Position numbers and translations under genes: made by a program | Notes under the pieces: generated by a model | Database searches by the model: none | Seen by the model: the letters and a program-made list of their open reading frames with translations, nothing else | What the model was told of the DNA's origin: nothing | Part shown: positions 6,350-8,751 of the stretch, piece after piece | How the letters are laid out: each line of letters opens with the position of its first letter | Position numbering within the stretch: the first letter of the stretch is position 1 | From: Synergistaceae bacterium | GTDB taxonomy: Bacteria; Synergistota; Synergistia; Synergistales; Synergistaceae | Reading direction: 5' to 3' | Length of the DNA: 8,751 nt | Assembly (NCBI GenBank): GCA_028702015.1 | Contig: JAQVPO010000042.1 | Coordinates: forward strand, 1-8,751

Positions 6350-7108
6350 ATGTTCAGACAGATATCAGCTTTGATAATTTATGCATGCTTCATATTGATA
6401 ACGGCCAGCGGCTCGTTTGCCTCACAGAACGTATATGTAGAGGGTGTAAAGTTCAGAGAGGACGGAATCGTTGAAGTCGACCTTGAAGATAAGACAGATA
6501 AAGATGCCCAGATAGTCTGGACAAAACAGGAGACAGTATCAGTAAGAGATGCCTCAGGCCGTGAAGTAAAAGCAGAGATGAGGAAACATGATGATGACAC
6601 GTTTTTCCTGATGATCCCGAATTTCCTGACGGACGGCAGGTATTCTTTTTCAGTTGATAACCTGAACTATGGCAGACATAGCAAGATAAGAGTCACAAGC
6701 TATTTTGTGGCAACGCCCCATTGGAAGGCTGAGTATGACGGACCGGTCGCTCCAGGGAGCAGCAGCGGCGAGCCGATAGGAAAAACGACGCTTTATATCG
6801 GAGAGATGGAGTTTAAAAAGGGAAACGAGCTTGAAATAGACATAGATGATGCTGTAGGTCATGACAATCAGATAAGATGGGACAGCAAGGAAAAAATCAT
6901 AGTCGCTGACAAGGACGGAAAAACTTATCCTGTCCGTGTTAAAAAGTATGACAAAGATGAGATAGAACTTCAGATAGATGGCCTTGCAAGCGGAACCAAG
7001 TACGGAATAGAGATCCGCGGCATCCTTTACAGGGGAGATAAAGTCACATTGGTAGCAGAATTTGAAGCCAGCAACGGATGGGAGTATAAAGACCCCAGAA
7101 AAAAATAG
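6350..7108 (+). CDS. Secreted protein of unknown function with two tandem homologous beta-type domains
   Basis: A 252-residue protein with a clear signal peptide: a short positive start, a hydrophobic stretch at about 6-20, and probable cleavage after S-F-A (residue 24). I do not recognise the family. The mature part is two copies of one domain, about 27-129 and 147-247, joined by a Gly/Ser/Pro-rich linker (about 130-146, PVAPGSSSGEP). Aligned by eye, about 23 of 98 positions are identical. Shared features include (V/I)-Y-(V/I) at the start, an acidic stretch followed by QI-x-W, a D-x-x-G turn, a K-x-D-x-D segment, and a final F-x-A with a Trp. The alternating hydrophobic pattern suggests beta-sandwich (Ig or fibronectin-like) folds, but this is inference. 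There is no lipobox cysteine or C-terminal anchor, so a soluble periplasmic or secreted protein is likely. The gene has its own promoter and is closed by the terminator at 7145-7185. Confidence 0.8.
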   Translation: MFRQISALIIYACFILITASGSFASQNVYVEGVKFREDGIVEVDLEDKTDKDAQIVWTKQETVSVRDASGREVKAEMRKHDDDTFFLMIPNFLTDGRYSFSVDNLNYGRHSKIRVTSYFVATPHWKAEYDGPVAPGSSSGEPIGKTTLYIGEMEFKKGNELEIDIDDAVGHDNQIRWDSKEKIIVADKDGKTYPVRVKKYDKDEIELQIDGLASGTKYGIEIRGILYRGDKVTLVAEFEASNGWEYKDPRKK

Positions 7109-7144
7109 CGCGATGTGCTAAAAACAAAGTTTTTTCAGAGTAAA

Positions 7145-7185
7145 AAAGTGAGACCGGGGCGAAAGTGTTACTCCGGTCTCATTTT
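7145..7185 (+). terminator. Terminator after the secreted-protein gene, probably bidirectional
   Basis: An uninterrupted stem with two G-U pairs (7145-7159 with 7171-7185) surrounds an 11-base loop. Its GC-rich core is GAGACCGG / CCGGTCTC. The + strand has a short ATTTT on the 3' side. The A-rich tract on the 5' side would supply a better T-run on the - strand. The next promoter begins inside its 3' edge. Confidence 0.8.
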
Positions 7186-7193
7186 GCTATAAT
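7165..7193 (+). promoter_or_regulatory. Consensus extended -10 promoter for the apbE operon
   Basis: TGCTATAAT (7185-7193) is a perfect extended -10. At a 17-base spacing the -35 position is GTGTTA (7165-7170), three of six matches, which falls in the loop of the terminator hairpin. Transcription should start near 7200, so the open frame reaching back to a GTG at 7165 cannot be fully translated. Confidence 0.75.
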
Positions 7194-7233
7194 AAATGGA
7201 AATGTGTGCGAAACTATCAAGTTAAAAAAGTCC

Positions 7234-7238
7234 GGAGG
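7234..7238 (+). promoter_or_regulatory. Unusually distant Shine-Dalgarno for apbE
   Basis: GGAGG lies 16 bases before ATG 7255. An in-frame ATA at 7243 would be four bases away but is not a normal start codon. An in-frame GTG at 7204 is too close to the predicted transcript start. Confidence 0.45.
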
Positions 7239-7254
7239 CGGCATACAGAAAACT

Positions 7255-8349
7255 ATGAAGGCTAAAGCTGGTACGTCAAGATCCATAGTTTATCTTACAG
7301 CTGCCGCAGTGACAGTTATCTTAATGTTACTTTACTGGGCAAATTCAGACAGCGCCTCACGCTCACAGCAGAAAATCCAGAGAGAATCATACCGCCTTGG
7401 CACGATCGTCAGGATAACTTTGTACGGTGATGACAGCGAAAGGCTGAACAAAGCCATCGACCTGTCGATGAAAGAGATAGAAAGGCTCGAGAATCTTTTG
7501 TCCGTGAACATCCCCTCATCTGATGTCTCACGTTTGAACAGCGCATCAGGAGACCATCCCGTAAAAATTTCTGAAGAGACCGCCTTTCTCCTGGAAAAGG
7601 CACTTGAATGGTCAGAACGCACAGAGGGGGCATTTGACCCGACCATCGGAAAGATTGTAAAACTCTGGGGCATAGGAACTGAGCGTGCAGCCCTTCCTGA
7701 CCCTGAAGAGCTCAGAGAGGCTGTACGGCTGACAGATTTCAGAAAGATCTCTATTGTGCATAAAGAGGACGGGATTTTTGTACAGACTGGGAAAGGACAG
7801 AGAATAGATCTTGGGGGAATAGCAAAGGGATACGTAACAGATAAAATAAAGGAACTGCTTATAAAGGAGGGGGTTTCCTCCGCCCTGATCGACCTTGGGG
7901 GCAACATAGCTGTCTTCGGGGATTCTCCGAAAATGGGAAAATGGAAGCTTGGTATCCAGCATCCATTCAGGCCCAGAGGAGAATATTTCGGCATTGCAGA
8001 GGTGTCGGATGTTTCTGTTGTGACATCAGGCCCTTATGAGAGATATTTTGAATCCGATGGAGTGAGATATCATCATATTTTCGATCCGGCAACCGGATAT
8101 CCCGCCCGGTCAGACCTTGCTTCCGTTACTGTAATCGGCGCTGATTCCACGGATGCGGATGCACTGAGCACGGCGTTGTTTGTTATGGGTTTTGGAAAGA
8201 GCGTTTCCTTTTTAAAGGATCTGAAAAATATTGATGCGGTCTTAGTCACAGAAAAACCAGAAGGAACGATAGCGTATGTTACTCATAAACTCAGCGGCTC
8301 CTTCATATTGAAAGAATCTGATATGAAAAAAGAGATGATATCGCAGTGA
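7255..8349 (+). CDS. apbE: ApbE family FAD:protein FMN transferase, membrane anchored
   Basis: A 364-residue flavin transferase that uses FAD to attach FMN covalently to Thr/Ser of extracytosolic electron-carrier proteins (such as RnfG/RnfD, NqrB/NqrC or FMN-binding-domain proteins), releasing AMP and needing Mg2+. Diagnostic segments in order are GAFDPTIG (125-132), DLGGIAKGY (185-193), DLGGN (213-217), TSGPYERYF (257-265), HHIFDPATGYP (273-283) and TDADALSTA (299-307). Nothing essential looks missing. Residues about 11-28 form a membrane segment with no lipobox cysteine, so it is a signal-anchored rather than lipoprotein form facing the periplasm. The ATG at 7255 is chosen because it precedes this anchor and lies after the transcription start, but its ribosome site GGAGG (7234-7238) is 16 bases away, unusually far. 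It is the first gene of an operon with the next two. Confidence 0.93.
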   Translation: MKAKAGTSRSIVYLTAAAVTVILMLLYWANSDSASRSQQKIQRESYRLGTIVRITLYGDDSERLNKAIDLSMKEIERLENLLSVNIPSSDVSRLNSASGDHPVKISEETAFLLEKALEWSERTEGAFDPTIGKIVKLWGIGTERAALPDPEELREAVRLTDFRKISIVHKEDGIFVQTGKGQRIDLGGIAKGYVTDKIKELLIKEGVSSALIDLGGNIAVFGDSPKMGKWKLGIQHPFRPRGEYFGIAEVSDVSVVTSGPYERYFESDGVRYHHIFDPATGYPARSDLASVTVIGADSTDADALSTALFVMGFGKSVSFLKDLKNIDAVLVTEKPEGTIAYVTHKLSGSFILKESDMKKEMISQ

Positions 8350-8354
8350 CAGTC

Positions 8355-8732
8355 ATGAAGCGCGGAGACAGGGCAATGCTGTTGATCTTTATAATAATTC
8401 TTGCGTCAGCAGGTCTTCTGTGGGGCATAAAAATCTTTACTGCAAAGCCAGATGTAATGAGTGCAGAAATATTCCAGGATGGGAAGCTTTTACGAAGAGT
8501 ATTCCTAAGAAAAGGAGATCAAACCAGGGATTTTATCATAGAGTACAGGGGCGGTTATAACAAAATTAGGACAGAAGACGGTATGATAGCTGTTATTGAG
8601 GCAGACTGTCCTGATAAGGACTGCGTTAAGAAAGGATGGCTCAAACGGCCTGGGGATTCCGCTGTCTGCCTGCCCCACAGACTAGTGATCAGAATTGCGG
8701 GAGAGCCCGAAGTCGAGGGAGTGACCTACTGA
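8355..8732 (+). CDS. NusG domain II-containing membrane protein (EetA-like family)
   Basis: A 125-residue protein with an N-terminal membrane anchor (about 8-28, preceded by K-R and R) and one extracytosolic domain of the NusG domain II family. The family hallmark is visible: CPDKDCVKKGW (85-95) and VCLPHRLVIRI (104-114), with cysteines 85, 90 and 105. The domain only resembles part of the transcription factor NusG; the NGN and KOW parts are absent, and the protein is not expected to regulate transcription. Members usually sit beside apbE and a Gx-type membrane protein gene in Rnf or flavin-based electron-transfer loci; the exact role is unknown. The start at 8355 is chosen for the positively charged N-terminus. 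GTG 8346, overlapping the apbE stop, and ATG 8376, with GGAG eight bases upstream, are alternatives. The gene is almost certainly translationally coupled to apbE. Confidence 0.85.
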   Translation: MKRGDRAMLLIFIIILASAGLLWGIKIFTAKPDVMSAEIFQDGKLLRRVFLRKGDQTRDFIIEYRGGYNKIRTEDGMIAVIEADCPDKDCVKKGWLKRPGDSAVCLPHRLVIRIAGEPEVEGVTY

Positions 8733-8751
8733 TGAAGCTGAAAAACATTAT
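8732..8751 (+). CDS. Start of the next operon gene, cut by the window edge
   Basis: ATG 8732 shares its A with the TGA of the preceding gene, and GAGGGAG (8715-8721) lies 10 bases upstream. Only MKLKNI is visible. From conserved gene order this may be a Gx transporter / heptaprenyl diphosphate synthase component I-like membrane protein, but six residues cannot show that. Confidence 0.6.

Noticed and set aside
7120..7134. A/T hairpin AAAAAC-AAA-GTTTTT after the secreted-protein gene as a terminator
   Set aside because: It has only one G-C pair and is too weak. The GC-rich hairpin at 7145-7185 is the better candidate.
7194..7254. FMN riboswitch or other leader RNA ahead of apbE
   Set aside because: The leader is only about 55 bases, far too short for an FMN riboswitch, and no conserved core is visible.
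7332..7994. 220-codon reading frame on the - strand inside apbE
   Set aside because: It mirrors the coding frame of a well-conserved enzyme, has no ribosome site or recognisable domain, and its composition is that of an antisense shadow.
8355..8732. Transcription factor NusG
   Set aside because: The protein has an N-terminal membrane anchor and lacks the NGN and KOW parts. Only the domain II fold with its three cysteines is present.

Overview
The window reads as a stretch of chromosome from a diderm (Gram-negative type), probably anaerobic bacterium. A type Va autotransporter implies an outer membrane. A phosphate butyryltransferase-type enzyme together with an ApbE / NusG-domain-II cassette is typical of anaerobes in the Firmicutes and Synergistota. 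My best guess is a member of the Synergistota; this is an inference from gene content and style, not from a marker gene. All seven well-supported genes, and the start of an eighth, lie on the + strand. I see no rRNA, tRNA, CRISPR array, insertion sequence or phage gene.

Layout. (1) 1-3347: the 3' part of a large autotransporter adhesin-like gene whose start lies upstream of the window. Its passenger begins with about 19 tandem beta-solenoid turns of 25-30 residues. These are organised as a five-turn higher-order repeat of 414-417 bp, followed by a pertactin-like stem and a C-terminal beta-barrel. The gene ends at a strong terminator (3431-3475). (2) 3476-4640: a regulatory region, then a stand-alone phosphate butyryl/acetyltransferase-family gene with its own promoter and terminator. 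(3) 4659-5471: a cytoplasmic alpha/beta hydrolase with a complete Ser-Asp-His triad, starting only 18 nt after the preceding terminator. (4) 5522-6232: an exported M23 zinc metallopeptidase (LytM type) with all catalytic residues present. (5) 6350-7108: a small secreted protein of unknown function built from two diverged copies of one roughly 100-residue domain. (6) 7145-7193: a terminator fused to an extended -10 promoter. (7) 7255-8751: an operon of apbE (FAD:protein FMN transferase), a NusG-domain-II membrane protein and the first codons of a third gene. Stop and start codons in this operon overlap or nearly touch.

How they fit together. The window is mostly short transcription units, several with a recognisable extended -10 promoter (TGnTAAAAT or TGnTATAAT). 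The envelope theme is strong: autotransporter, M23 hydrolase, secreted two-domain protein, and the membrane-anchored flavin transferase with its partner. The last cassette is the most suggestive functionally. ApbE attaches FMN covalently to extracytosolic electron carriers, and ApbE next to a NusG-domain-II protein is known from Rnf and flavin-based extracellular electron-transfer loci. The substrate protein is probably encoded beyond the right edge. I found no convincing wholly new system. The items most worth checking are the hierarchical repeat of the autotransporter, its unusual acidic tail after the barrel, the duplicated secreted protein and the ApbE cassette.
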